Below are positions 35,036 through 46,291 of a stretch of DNA of 64,000 nucleotides, piece after piece. The position numbers were made by a program, and so were the translations under genes. The stretch is from Riptortus pedestris (taxonomy: Eukaryota; Arthropoda; Insecta; Hemiptera; Alydidae). The stretch is taken from positions 68,991,501-69,055,500 of the forward strand of contig CM032228.1 in NCBI GenBank assembly GCA_019009955.1, given 5' to 3'. Positions within the stretch are counted from its first letter, which is position 1. Each line of letters starts with the position of its first letter. Below the pieces are notes generated by a model that ran no database searches, was not told the origin of the DNA, and saw only the letters and a program-made list of their open reading frames with translations.

Positions 35036-35261
35036 TAGCCGGCATTTCCAAAGTGGTAGATATAAACAAAACTGATTTTGGGGTTCGAGGAAGTCTAAAA
35101 ATCGACCCCAATTAATAAAATAAGTTCTACTTTGAATCATTCAAGAAACTGTATAATTTGTGTTACGTGTTATAGGGTATAAGTTGTGAGTGCTTGTTAT
35201 AGGGATGACTAATATTTTAGTGGGAAGTATCATTGTTGTAATTTAAAAAAAATAAAAAAGT

Positions 35262-35300
35262 CCGTCACGCAGTGCTGCGTAAACTAAGCAGATTTCCAGA
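35262..35300 (+). repeat. Family A 5'-terminal fragment
   Basis: GTCCGTCACGCAGTGCTGCG, then AAACTAAGCAGATTTCC, after which unrelated sequence follows. Only the first 40 bases of the family are present. Confidence 0.75.
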
Positions 35301-36417
35301 ACAAATCGATAAGCGTGGACAGATGAAACACTCGGAACGTCAATAAGTGTGGACAAGTTCGTGCAAGATAATGAGTTCCGGAGCTCAAGTCTTTCAGTCA
35401 CGTTTTGACTATGTACTTGACGCATGTACAATTGATATTTACTACGTTTTATCCCCATTTATTTTGTTTAATTTTTATGAAAACATTATCTCAAGTTTAC
35501 TCACATAACCAACCGAAAGTTTTTAAATTGATAAGTATTTTGTATCAATAGGGAAAGAACTAGAGATAGGATTTTTAATGTAATTTGGCTATGGGGGTCT
35601 GAAATATACTACATTTTGTTAAAGAGGTCTCTTTAGGCCCACATTAGTGGGGAAACTCTAGTCCATACTATTCTCGATATTTTACTACTTCATTCAAAAC
35701 TGAAGTTCATTGTCATAATGGCGTAAACCTGGGCGTAAACCTTAGAAAGTTATAGAGGGGGCGGGAAATTTCAAAAATTCGAAATATCTTAGTTATTATA
35801 AATTGAATCGAAAAATATAGTAGAGTCAATCTTGTTAGACTTTTGGTGCTTTACAGTTGTTGTTCTATAGAATTTTTTGTAGCTCATACATTAATCTAGT
35901 TATTCAAACTTACTTGTTCTCAGACATTTATACTCATCGAATACTTACTAAGAAACCGAAAGCATATGGTGCGAAGATATAAATATTGAGTAATTCCAGC
36001 GCGTAGTAAATCTGCTTAGACCCGAGCGAGGCTCCAGGGGTTCATCATAATAAAACTTGAAAAATAAAAGTCTACTATAATTGATAAAAAAACAGAAATT
36101 AACACTCGTGCGAAAATAATAGAATGGAAAGCGCACAATAACATCTAAAATGTCTTTTGAATAAATAAACATAAAGACGAAGTTAAAAAGAGTTTACAAA
36201 AAAAAGTTAGAGTAAAACATAAGCTCAGAAAAAGGAGACGCCATTAATTTCAGACTAGAAAAAAGTTAATTGTCAGTTTTCTCAGAGTGTACCTCCAGTA
36301 CAATTAGCGGAATTAATTTGGTTTAATTCTTTTTATGGCAGCGATATCACTGGAACCAGATGGCAGTTAGTAGGGGAAGGTTGGAGTTGTTATAGTACCG
36401 GGCTAAGCTGCTACGAG
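35301..36417. other. Mostly non-repetitive, with a small family A piece
   Basis: A reversed A fragment (about 35745-35850) has AGAGGGGGCGGGAAATTTC and AATTCGAAATATCTTAG. The rest shows no recognisable frame or repeat. Confidence 0.4.
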
Positions 36418-37173
36418 TTTTAGCAGATTTCCCTTAAGGGAGAATTTTTGTTTGATCGTTATCAAACTCGATATTTAGTCGTTTTATGTGGACCAAGTTC
36501 GTTAACGGTTGAAATCGGACAAGGGGAGGGGGGTTTAGAGGGGAGGGGGGTTTAGAGGGGAAAAAATTTTGAAAATTCGAAATATCTCCGTAACTATAAG
36601 TCGGATCGAAAAAGTGTATACAATTAATCTTATTGAAAATTAAATGCACTATGAATATTGTTATATACATTTATTCTCTATCTTCAATATTAACCGAGAT
36701 ATTTGCATTTTTCAATTTTCATCCTTCAGTAAACCCTCACTTCTACTAGTGTTACATAAACAACGCTCTGTTATATAATAAAATATATTAATTAAAGCCT
36801 AAATACCAAATATTGTTTTCATTGAACTTTTACTTTGTTACTTGTACCCCCTTCTTTTGTTTTTGGATTACTAAAATTTGAGTGATTGAGATAAAACTGA
36901 TTCTGATTCATTACAAATTACAGCACTCGATTTAGTAAATTGTTTTCAATAAATTTAATATGTTATATTCAGATATATTTCATTAATTGTTTGTCTTTCC
37001 GGTCTATCTATGCAGCGCTACGAGGCTGGCATGCCTGTTGGTTTACAATTCAGCTTTGTATTGTAAATTTACTGAGCATTATCGGTAGTGTTACCTGTAT
37101 GTATATTTATCTACTGTAAACCTTCGCGTGGGAAATCTGCTTAGTTTACGCAGCCCTGCGTGACTGACTTTTT
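36418..37173 (-). repeat. Family A, reversed, both ends present
   Basis: Begins TTTTAGCAGATTTCCCTTAA and ends GCGTGGGAAATCTGCTTAGT, ACGCAGCCCTGCG and TGACTGACTTTTT. About 115 bases including the TA tract are deleted between the hairpin and GTTTGATCGTTATCAAACTC. The GGGGAGGGGGGTTTAGAG segment is duplicated (36522-36556). Confidence 0.85.
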
Positions 37174-37501
37174 ACGTAGTGAGTGACAACTCTACGTGTA
37201 GCCTCCGTTATCCAAGGAAGGAGAGATGTTATGGGCTAGCTCTATAAGTTACTATAAGCAGCCCTGATACTTAAAGATATACAGAACGTGAATTGTTTTT
37301 AAGTAAGTAGTGTAGAATGTATGAAATTGGTTAATAAATCAGTCTGTTCCATAACAATAACAACATTGCCTAAAAACACATAAAAAAAGTTGCTACTTCT
37401 ATCACCTTTAACAGTTTAAACAGCAAAACTATGACACTTGAGTTTTCATTATAAATTAAAACTAACTCGTGGTTTACAATTCTCCCTGCATCTTTCATAA
37501 T
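37174..37501. other. AT-rich spacer, no feature recognised
   Basis: No frame, no repeat similarity recognised. Confidence 0.35.
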
Positions 37502-37790
37502 ATACTTTTAATGGTAATTCAAATAAAGGGGTAGAACCTCCAAAATAAATTATACTGTTGTCATACATGTCGGTGGAGACCTTCGTCACTGGCTGATGGT
37601 CGAGTACAGCTGGCATTGTGCTTTCGATGCAATAGCACCATCTTCAAGCCCGTCATAATGTTGTACTGCTTGTTAGTACAGCATTTTGAAGGGTTTGAAG
37701 ATGGTGTCATTGCATCGATAGCGCTTGCCAGCTGTACTCGGCCATCAGCCAGTGACGACGGTTTCCACCGACAGGTATGACAACAATAAT
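37502..37790. mobile_element. Family D, compact inverted-arm element
   Basis: One end is TAATTCAAATAAAGGGGTAG. The arms are TTGTCATACATGTCGGTGGA...CACCATCTTCAAGCCC (about 37559-37652) and the inverted GGTTTGAAGATGGTGTCATT...ACCGACAGGTATGACAA (about 37690-37786), with only about 40 bases between. Each arm has a TTGAAGATGGTG...ATCGA motif similar to Penelope terminal repeats. No coding sequence. Confidence 0.7.
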
Positions 37791-38174
37791 TTTAATGATC
37801 TGTCTCTAACAACTTCTTCAACAAGTAGTTCATTTTTGAGAAGACGCATTTCAGTTTGTTCTTCTCCTGAATTTGTATTTCCTTTTTACTGTTTTATCCT
37901 ATCTGAAGTTATCGAAATGCAATTCTTCAGATTGTTCTCGTATTGTATAATTTGACTCAAGTTCATTAAATAATTCTTTGAATGTTGCTGCCGGATTAAT
38001 TTCATTTCGAAAAGATGGAGTAGGGGCTTTAACATTTAAACCATAAATAATTTTAGCATCTAAATCCCGCATTTTTTTAAGAGCATCCTATAAGAAAGTA
38101 ATAAAATACAAAGTAATAAATTTTGCCAGTACACCTAACTAAAAAAATTTAGTCAATCACCTTTGTATTGTGAA

Positions 38175-38736
38175 GGGTGTTCTTTTTAGAGGTATAGAAC
38201 TTTAAATTTGCAATAAAACAAAAATGGATTATTCGATTGACAAGAATTTCTTTTATTCGAAAGATAATCTTGTGGCATTACATTTTAAATATTATACATA
38301 TACGCCGCAACATGTCACACAGCTCGTGCCACAATCGATTTATTGAAAGACACGTTTGGTGACCGCCTAATTTCACGTTTTGGACCTGTGAATTGGCCTC
38401 CAAGATCTTGTGATTTAACACCGCTAGACTACTTTCTGTGGAGCTATGTAAAGTCATTGGTCTATGCGGATAAGCCACAAACGCATGACCATTTGGAAGA
38501 CAACATTCGCCGTGTTATTGCCGATATACGGCCACAAATGTTGGAAAAAGTCATCGAAAATTGGACTTCCAGATTGGACTACATCCGAGCCAGCCGTGGC
38601 GGTCATATGCCAGAAATCATATTTAAAATGTAATGCCACAAGATTATCTTTCGAATAAAAAAAAAATCTTGTCAATCGAATAATCCATCGTTGTTTTATT
38701 GCAATTTAAAGTTCTATACCTCTAAAAAAAACACCC
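38175..38736 (+). mobile_element. mariner element, internally deleted
   Basis: Inverted ends of about 110 bp: GGGTGTTCTTTTTAGAGGTA and GAACTTTAAATTTGCAATAA at the left, matched by the reverse complement at the right (38625-38736). The element is 562 bp against about 1.3 kb for an intact mariner. It retains the last third of the transposase gene only. TA dinucleotides lie a few bases outside both ends. The deletion removed the N-terminal DNA-binding part and the first two catalytic aspartates. Confidence 0.88.
38304..38633 (+). pseudogene. mariner transposase C-terminal fragment
   Basis: An uninterrupted frame of 109 codons plus stop. It starts in the deletion junction at AATCHTARATIDLLKDTFGD, then WPPRSCDLTPLDYFLWSYVK, where the D of TPLDYFLW is the third catalytic aspartate of the DD34D/DDxD triad. 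It ends ASRGGHMPEIIFKM just before the right inverted repeat. The family enzyme (about 345 residues) cuts and pastes DNA into TA. With only one of three catalytic acids this fragment cannot. The intact frame suggests a fairly young deletion copy. Confidence 0.88.
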
Positions 38737-38759
38737 GTTATAAACCTATATTTAATAAT

Positions 38760-39987
38760 AACCGAAGCTTTTATCAATTGCACATGGCTTATCAGGTTTT
38801 CAAACCTTTCTTCAAGTAAGTAGTATAGAAAAGAACGATAATGGCAATTTATTGTTCAAATACAATATGGATACTAAAGCTAGGTTGAAGGATGAATACA
38901 AAAACAGTACAACTACTTACAGAGCTGAGTATCGCCATAGACAAAAAAAAAAAGCCCCATCTGAAGAAGAGTAATTAACATGCTTTATAAATTCCTAGAT
39001 GCCGAGAAAGGCAGGCGAGACGAGACAGTGTAAAATGGTTGGGTCTCTCCAAGGCCGGGGACAAGTATGGAGCTGTCAGGTTTTTACGGGCGTACCCCCC
39101 TGCTTCTTAATGAGAACTAAAACAGACATTAGTGACAGGGGATGAATCTAATTGGGAGGTGTAGACAGAGAAATACTCCCCTTGTCTTAATCCGATGCGG
39201 GACTCTTAATGGGAGGGTGTCGTCCGATCAGCTGCCCAACGGAGGACATGTTTACAATCCAAAAACCCCCGACATCTCTATGAACTTTTCTTCTGTCGCA
39301 CAAGAACCCAGCCAATATCCCATTTCCACGCTGTTCTCAGGCATGACTGACTGTTCTGAAGAAGAAGAAGTCGAAAAAGGAAATAACAATCGTTAATCCT
39401 AACGAGCAGTATTGAAGCGCGTGTCTTCTATATTAGTGTTGTGCAGTATAGAAATGCATGACGTGCGGTTGCTAATTGCATAAAAAGAATGAGAAACTTG
39501 GAGCCATGATCGGTTTTCATTTTATTACTTCATCGTGAAAGCAGTTAGGCATTATGCATTAATAGTCAGCTGTGGATCATAAGCTAACGATCTCAATTAT
39601 AAATAGCAATGCTGAATGCATTAAAACGCCTTTCATTAATATAATTGAACAGCTCATCTTTAATGGCCTAAATAAAATCATGTTAACTAATTGGAGAAAT
39701 TACTGTCTATTATAATATTTGAAATGCAAAACTTAAAGTACAAAAGGGAAGCTCACTGTATATCTACAGAGGCTTAGATACACTTTATGACATAAATGCA
39801 ACATTAAAAGATTCAGTATTACTAATAAAGTTTTTATTATGACCATTTTAGACCGTGTAAGACGGGAAAGAATTGATTAATTCAGTAATACATATTTTAC
39901 TTCTACAAAACCCATGAAAACGAAATATAAAAATGTGAACAAAATGAAAATGGTACTACAAAATTGGGTGCTCATTTTGAACTGCTG
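38760..39987. other. Single-copy island, no gene recognised
   Basis: GC-richer segment at 38995-39400 with no repeats of the window. An 84-codon frame (39142-39396) shows no recognisable domain. AT-rich from 39410 on. Confidence 0.35.
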
Positions 39988-40578
39988 TTGGCAGATTTCC
40001 CTTGAGGCAAATCAGCTATTGAGATCGTACTCATGACGCAATTTACGAAATTTTTCTTCAAATGTCCATCGATCCTGCCTAGTAGATAACGAAAATGAAT
40101 TCCATTCAAAACTGTATATACATTTGTCTGTTGTCGCTCTAGCGGTCGCAAGTTTTGTTTGATCGTTACCAAACTCGATATTTAAACGTTTTATGTAAAA
40201 AGACAGATCAAGTTCGTTAATGGCTGAAATCGGATCAGTGGGAGGGGGGGGAGGTTATCGAAAATTCGAAATATCTCCGTTACTATACGTCGGATCTTAT
40301 TGCAAATTAAATTTACTATAAATATTGGTCTATACATTTATTGTGTAACTTGAATATTAACCAACATATTTGCATTTGTATTGTGTGTGTGGTCGGCAGA
40401 AGTCGGGTATATTCGAGATTTTCCGCCGAAAGCTAGTTCGGCTGTTTCCGTAACTGTTCGTCCTCGTGAATTGGTTTAGAGTTTCGTTACAACTACTGTT
40501 ATTAGTAGACAGATATCACTATTGTAAAACTTCACGTGGGAAATCTGCTTAGTTTACGCAGCCCCTGCGTGACGGACT
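39988..40578 (-). repeat. Family A, reversed, both ends present
   Basis: Terminal hairpin GCAGATTTCCCTTGAGGCAA, CATTCAAAACTG with only a short TATATA in place of the TA tract, CTCTAGCGGTCGCAAG and GTGGGAGGGGGGGG, then the GTCGGCAGAAGTCGGG subfamily segment. It ends CACGTGGGAAATCTGCTTAG and GCGTGACGGACTT. Length about 590 bp. Confidence 0.87.
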
Positions 40579-40599
40579 TTTTTTTATTTATTGAATACC

Positions 40600-40985
40600 G
40601 GGTTTGAAGATTGGACCTGTATACATTCAATACTCCCTACTCAGCACCGTAAGGCAATATAGTAGCAACTATAATAACGAAATCTCTATCTTTGGTGAAT
40701 TATTCCACCTTCCAAAAATGTTTGCATTTCTGGCAGGGTTTTGACAATGATTTACATTTTTCATGTTTAGTAATTGTCTTTATTCTTATGTTTATTAATT
40801 GTCTTTATTACTAGTATTTAATGATTATTTGTAGTATTCAATTTTTATTTGTTGTTTCAGTTTTTGTTATGTTTCTGTAATTTTGTTTTCATTTTACATT
40901 GTGAAACTTTGAACCAAATCGCCAATATGCGGGTGCTGTTGTATAAATAAATAAAATAATAAATTTTTCATAAACGCTTGGGCAA
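40600..40985 (+). repeat. Probable retroposon 3' end with TAAA tail
   Basis: Ends in CAAATCGCCAATATGCGGGT, GCTGTTGTATAAATAAATAA and further AATA repeats. Direct repeats of TAATTGTCTTTATT occur at 40767 and 40797. The A-rich tail resembles a non-LTR 3' untranslated region, but no coding part is present and no target duplication was found. Confidence 0.35.
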
Positions 40986-41805
40986 GGGAAATAATATAGG
41001 CGGTATTCAGTAAAAACTAAATCAAAATTAACAATTAACTACATATGTTTAATCATATTCATTATTAATAGTTTAACTATTAATTTAACGGAGGGTGTAG
41101 CAACCCTTAAAATAAATAAATAATGATTTAAATTGGAGAACAAAGAGAGACAACTGTTTTCGCTTTTGAGATCAGAATGAGCACATGATGAGCATAGACT
41201 AATAAATATTCAGTGGTTCGAATGCACTTCATTAATTAACTGAAATAAGCAAAGTGGGTATCAATTAAACATATGATACATAATTAAGATATATTCGACT
41301 TCATATGTAATGTAAAAGTAGAGATATCTTCATTAGGACCATAATGAGTTTATTAAGAGACAGAAGAAAACTTTAGGCAAAATGAAGTTTTATCTTGATG
41401 TTAAGCAGACCATTTTTTGAGCGATTACCTTCATTCTTCTTATGCTTTCAGTGGCTACTCATACTAATGTGGCCGCCTGAATATTCACTTTAACTACCTC
41501 AAGGCAGAATGAATAGATAGATACATAAAAATTCTGTATTTAAGTATAAACTTTTTACTTGGGGTCCGAATTTTAACAAAAAAAAAAAGAAATAAAAAAG
41601 AAAAATTAAAACACATAGGTAGGTACAATACTTCTCTAAAGTAATACAATAATATTAGTGATTGATAAAATAAATAATTTGGCAATAATTAGTATATTAA
41701 TAAACAATGAATTAAATTATAGTTAAGACAGCTTACTCAACATTGGGTGATCTTCAAATTTGATACATAAGTAATCTTAAATTAATAGAAACAAAAATAA
41801 AAAAA
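40986..41805. other. AT-rich stretch, no feature recognised
   Basis: No frame with a recognisable product. A repeats near 41577-41608. Confidence 0.4.
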
Positions 41806-43144
41806 GTCCGTCACGCAGGGGCTGCGTAAACTATGCAGATTTCCCACATGAAGTTTTACAATAGAGAAATTTCACGAGAGCCGAGCCAGTCAAAGAAATG
41901 GCCGAACTAGCTTTTGGCGGGAAAGTAACTCTTGTCCGTTAGGCTCCGAGATTAAATTAAAAACAATTCAATCTCAAAAAACAACAAGAACACAAAAGAT
42001 GGACTTACCGTTAATGATAGCAGCGCTCTGAACACTTATTACACCAACACTAAATAGTACCACAGAATATCCATTATTTGTAAGACTTAATACTGCTGTG
42101 AATATTAAGTAAACAAATAAAGGGCAAGTCAAATGGAAAGAACCTTCCTGATAGCAAACAGTCTGAGTTCTAAACAATGAGGTTAGCCAGCTTTTACCGG
42201 AAATAAAAGCAATTACGGAAATATATTTGAATATAAGTTATAAATTTTATTCATATAACTATTTATTATATCTAGTACTGTAATTAATAATAGAACGTAA
42301 CCTACAACGTAATACGGCTGGATTGTAAACAAACAGGTTAGCCAACCTTGTAGTGCAGTATCGATAGATAGACCGGAAAAACAAACAATTAAAGAAATAT
42401 ATCAGAATATAAAATATTAATTTTATTGGAAACTATTTATTATAGTTAGTGGAGTAATTTGAAATGAATCAAAATAATTTCTATCTCAATCACTCAGATT
42501 TTTGTAGTCCAAGAAAAAGGGGGGGGGGGAGTTCAACAGAACGTATTTGTTTGTACCTCGTAAAATAAAGCTTTGTTGAAAACAATATTTTGTATTTAAC
42601 CTGATAATGAAGTGGTTCATTAGATATCAGCTTATTATTAATATGTCCCTAGTAGGAGTAGGGGTTTACTGAAAGCGGAACTCATTACAAAAAATACAAA
42701 TATCTCGGTTAATACTCATTATACGGAAAATATGTATAGAACAATATTTATAGTAAATGTAATTTGCAATAAGATTGATTTTATACAATTTTTCGATCCG
42801 ACGAATAGTAACGGAGATATTTCGATTTTTCGAAAATTCTCCCCTCTAAACCCCCCCTCCCACTGGTCCGATTTCAGCCGTTAACGAACTTGATCTTTAT
42901 TTTTACATAAAACGACTAAATTTCGAGTTTCGTAACGATCAAACAAAAATTGCGACCGCTAGAGCGGTAACAGACAAATATATAGATAGATATATATATA
43001 TATAGATATATATATACAGTTTTGAACGGACCTCATTTTTGTCATCTACTAAGTAGGATCGATGGACATTTGAAGAAAAATGTCGAAAATTCCGTCATGA
43101 GTACAACCTCAATAGCTGATTTCCCTGAAGGGAAATCTGCTAAT
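41806..43144 (+). repeat. Family A, longest complete copy (about 1.34 kb)
   Basis: 5' end GTCCGTCACGCAGGGGCTGC, subterminal GCAGATTTCCCACATGAAG, then a long body with a repeated TTTTATT...ACTATTTATTATA.CTAG box (42245 and 42420). It continues with the CCCCTCCCACTGGTCCGATT box, CTAGAGCGGTAACAGAC and a short interrupted TA tract (42980-43015). Terminal segment ends GATTTCCCTGAAGGGAAATC, TGCTAATAAA. No reading frame of note; clearly non-autonomous. Confidence 0.88.
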
Positions 43145-43147
43145 AAA

Positions 43148-43498
43148 GAAATAGAAAGAAAAAAAAGAAAAGAAAAATAAATTTTGGAAATCTTGTCCGA
43201 AGAAAGTCTGCACTCTGCTATGATTCTTGTAACTTGAATGATGTTAATAAAAATGAGGTACTTCACCACATCGTAGTGTGCTTTGAACGATTGGTATTGC
43301 TGGGAAAATGAAGATTTAAAAACTCGCTGGATATCCAATGTTTTTAATTTTTCACTGTAACTCGTTAAGAAAGTTTTTTTGATGGCCTTAAGTGTTGTCC
43401 AGTCCTGAGTTGTCCAAACATCCTCGTAACCTGCTTCAGAAATTGTTTTTCTGAAAGGAGAGACCCAGTTTAAATTAGAGGCGGAATGAATACTTCAA
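43148..43498 (-). pseudogene. Possible retroelement ORF fragment
   Basis: The minus strand is open for about 115 codons: NLNWVSPFRKTISEAGYEDV, then WTTQDWTTLKAIKKTFL, SFSQQYQSFKAHYDVVKYLI and AECRLSSDKISK. The order (W..x..GY.xVW, then F/Y-rich and RLSSx) resembles the tail downstream of RT in some invertebrate non-LTR elements, by eye only. It is cut by the 3' end of the A copy at 43147 and by the Penelope-like tail at about 43490. Could instead be an exon; weak. Confidence 0.3.
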
Positions 43499-43522
43499 AT
43501 GATTAATTTAAAAATCATTTTT

Positions 43523-43569
43523 ATTTCTCTACTAGTTTCGCGTCCATGTGACACCTCATCAGGAGAAAT
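43523..43569 (-). ncRNA. Hammerhead ribozyme-like motif in Penelope terminal repeat
   Basis: Minus strand, 5' to 3': stem I ATTTCTC (43569-43563), core CTGATGA (43562-43556), one extra G, stem II GTGTC-ACATG-GACGC (43554-43540; five pairs, one G-U), GAAA (43539-43536), minimal stem III C-TA-G, then TA (putative cleavage after this A), then GAGAAAT (43529-43523), which pairs perfectly over seven bases with stem I. Minimal hammerheads with one-pair stem III are established for Penelope-like elements. The single base between core and stem II is unusual but is shared with the 9.3 kb motifs. Activity not shown. Confidence 0.72.
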
Positions 43570-43782
43570 TGTAATACAAGAAGGCAACGAAACTAACGAC
43601 TACTTCTTTCTTTAGGACCTTCCACTAGCAGTGCCAGTCGGAGAATGGCTTAAAAAGCATGGCGGGTCCAGTCAGCTGATTTAGATCGATACATAAAAAT
43701 ATATCGATAATCCCAAATGAAGTGTTTTCTAAATAGTAAACAAGAAATTCATAATTTATCAACTATCACTTAAAAGTTTCTC

Positions 43783-44105
43783 ATAAATTAAAAAATATAT
43801 AATTCATATGTTTTACCTCTGTTTTCTTATTGATCAACTTCTTGCTATTTTTCATTATGTGTATATTTTCTTTTATCCTCCTCTTGCTTATATTTCTTTC
43901 TTTTTTTTTTAACTATACTTACGTTTTCAAAATCAAAGTTACGGTTGTATTTAATCGAGTGGTCGGCTAGGGAGGGACCCTTTATTGTCTTTATGATCAA
44001 CGTTTATTACGTGTTGACGGATTCTTGATTTTCTGGCTTTGTAGTTAGGATGCTTAGTATTTCCCAAAAACATTCGTATTATATCATTGAACAATACCAA
44101 AGCTT
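43783..44105 (-). pseudogene. Penelope-like C-terminal (GIY-YIG region) relic
   Basis: Minus-strand blocks NTKHPNYKARKSRIRQHVIN, then after a frame change PSLADHSIKYNRNFDFENVS, and after another KERNISKRRIKENIHIMKNS with KLINKK to a stop at 43783. R-I-x-x-H, then S-L-A-D-H-x(7)-F-D-F-E-N and R-R-I-x-E-x-I-x-I match the second half of the GIY-YIG endonuclease of Penelope-like elements and its tail. The GIY and YIG residues themselves are upstream and lost. Two frameshifts. Confidence 0.62.
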
Positions 44106-44508
44106 CTTTTAGATTTCCCCTGTTTGTTACCGTTCTAGTGGTCGCAGTTGTCGTCAAACTCCGTAAAAAGGAAGATCAATTTCGTTAACGGCTGAAATCG
44201 GACCAGGGGGAGGGGGTTTAGAGGGGGAGAATTTTGAAAACTCGAAATATCTTCGTTACTATAAGTTGGAACGAAAAAGGGTGTAGAATAAATCTTATTG
44301 CAAATTAAATTTAATATACATATTGTTCATACATTTATTGTCTATCTTGATAAAATATTAACCGAGGTATTTGCACTTATATTAAATGTGGGCTGATAAC
44401 GGACGAGTGAGTTTCCCGCCGAAAGCTAGTTCGGCCGTTTCCGTAACTGTTCGGCAGTCGTGAAATTTTTTCTATTGTTAAACTTCACACTGCGTGGCGG
44501 ACATTTAC
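44106..44508 (-). repeat. Family A, reversed, internal deletion next to hairpin
   Basis: Starts TTTTAGATTTCCCC and jumps directly to TGTTTGTTACCGTTCTAGTG. GACCAGGGGGAGGGGG, AACTCGAAATATCTTCG and GTTTCCCGCCGAAAGC follow; it ends CACACTGCGTGGCGGACA. Confidence 0.75.
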
Positions 44509-45110
44509 ACGATTGTTCACCGAGCAACTGTTGAAACTGTCTTGAAACGACAGTCCTACCGCTGGGGCCTTATGTTTAATTTTCCTTCTTGAAGAGCGAT
44601 CATTAATCAGCTGACAGACTCTCGTAAACATCGCCGCACCAGTCTGCCATCACCACCCTAACGGTTATTTCCATTCAACATTAATTTCTTTGTTCCACGT
44701 CAAGGGCTGCCTCGTCCAAAGAATGCCTTTAAGAGAGCGTTAAATAAACCAAAAAGGTGCAGTCTGCCTAATGACTGAGGGCTTTTTCCATGTTGAGGGA
44801 TATTAATTAATAATCTCCATTGTCTCTACGTCAATTATAATAGTAATTATGAAATGATGGCTTTGGTCGGCCATTGTAGTCCAACAACTGCCCCCTACCA
44901 ATCTTTACATATTAATCACGCATATTCCAATTTCTTCTCTCTCCTCGCTGCTTTTATACTTCTCCCTGTTTCCATTCGTTCCCCTTAAGCTTATTGTTTT
45001 CAACTCTTTTTTGTCCTACAAAGAAGAGGAATTATATTAGTATCCTATGATATACCTACTAATGACCTAGCTATTCTAAGTCGTAATGAACATTTTCTAG
45101 AGATCCAGGT
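44509..45110. other. Single-copy island
   Basis: Balanced-composition DNA with TAAT-type motifs (CATTAATCAGCTGAC at 44603-44617, TATTAATTAATAATC at 44802). No frame or repeat. Could be a regulatory element; unproven. Confidence 0.35.
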
Positions 45111-45117
45111 TTATAGT

Positions 45118-45608
45118 ATACTTGCTAAGGTACCCGGCTTCGCACGGGAAATCATTTGACTCTGAATGGAGGATGATGGTATTTTTTTTGGGCTTTACTT
45201 TGTAGAATATTATCACATTGTCCCGTACCAATGCTTAGAATTTACACCCGAGTTCGGCATGCTGGGTGTATGTTAATAATAAAAGTATTAGTTACGTACT
45301 AAATTTTACAAAATAAGCAAATTTTTATATTACCCGTTTCCAGTGGATGTATCTTTTTTCATATATAACATAACTCATTTATACTTTGGTATACGACAAA
45401 AGTTTATATGACAAAAGTTACTCTAAATAATAAAATAAACAACTTTTGTCATGTGCATATTGGCCGAAAAACCAATGTGAAACGAAATATCGCTACTTTT
45501 AATTTTAGGCCTCCCTTATAACCCCCACTACTGTTCGTCCTAGAGTGTATTAATATAGCCTAAAACGTAAGTTGTGTTAGTAAACATACCAAGTTTCATA
45601 AAATTCGG
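45118..45608 (+). repeat. Family B, head and one unit, cut by family A
   Basis: CTTGCTAAGGTACCCGGCTT head variant, CAACTTTTGTCATGTGCATA, ACCCCCACTACTGTTCGTCC, and TTTCATAAAATTCGG at 45594-45608, where the next B bases should be CTCAGCCG. Instead a reversed A copy starts. Confidence 0.8.
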
Positions 45609-45719
45609 ATTCCTTAAGGGAAATCAGCTATTGAGGTCGTACTCATGACGCGATTTTCGAAAAGTTTCTTCAAATGTCCATTGATCCTACCCAGGAGATG
45701 ACGAAAATGAGGTCCGTTC

Positions 45720-45811
<92 letters not shown>

Positions 45812-46239
45812 GTAACCTCTGTCTGTACATTGATTTTTTTCGCGAAATTTCACGATAACTTTTCGTTTCACATGTCACAGACACCATAACTGCATTTTGT
45901 TTCTTTCGTGTCTGTTTGTTTGTTTGTTTATTTGTTTGTTACCTTTTCACGCATAAACGGCTGAACCGAATTATATGAAATTTAGTATGTATATTACTAC
46001 TAACCCAACTTAGACTTTAGGCTATATTAATATCCTTTGAGGCGAACAGGAGTGGGGGTTATAAGGGAAGCCTGCAATTAAAAATAGCGATATTTCGTTT
46101 CCTATTCATTTTTCGGCAAATATGAACATATTAATAGTTGTTTATTTTGTTATTTAGAGTAACTTTTGTTATATACACTTTTTTCGTATACCGAATTATA
46201 AACGAGATATACGCTAAAACCTGTAGCGGAAGTGAACAA

Positions 46240-46291
<52 letters not shown>

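Larger units (their letters stand above)
43490..44105 (-). mobile_element. Penelope-like element, 5'-truncated
   Basis: Minus strand: a C-terminal coding tail (44105-43783), then an AT-rich spacer, then a terminal repeat segment (43600-43490) with a hammerhead-like core. It ends beside AATAAAAATGATTTTTAAAT. Coding plus ribozyme motif is the usual order at the 3' end of Penelope-like retroelements. The reverse transcriptase domain is missing. It is inserted between the ORF fragment on the left and a reversed A copy on the right. Confidence 0.65.

Noticed and set aside
37559..37786. Hammerhead in family D arms
   Set aside because: The core is TTGAAGA (first conserved C replaced) and stem I is at best three pairs.
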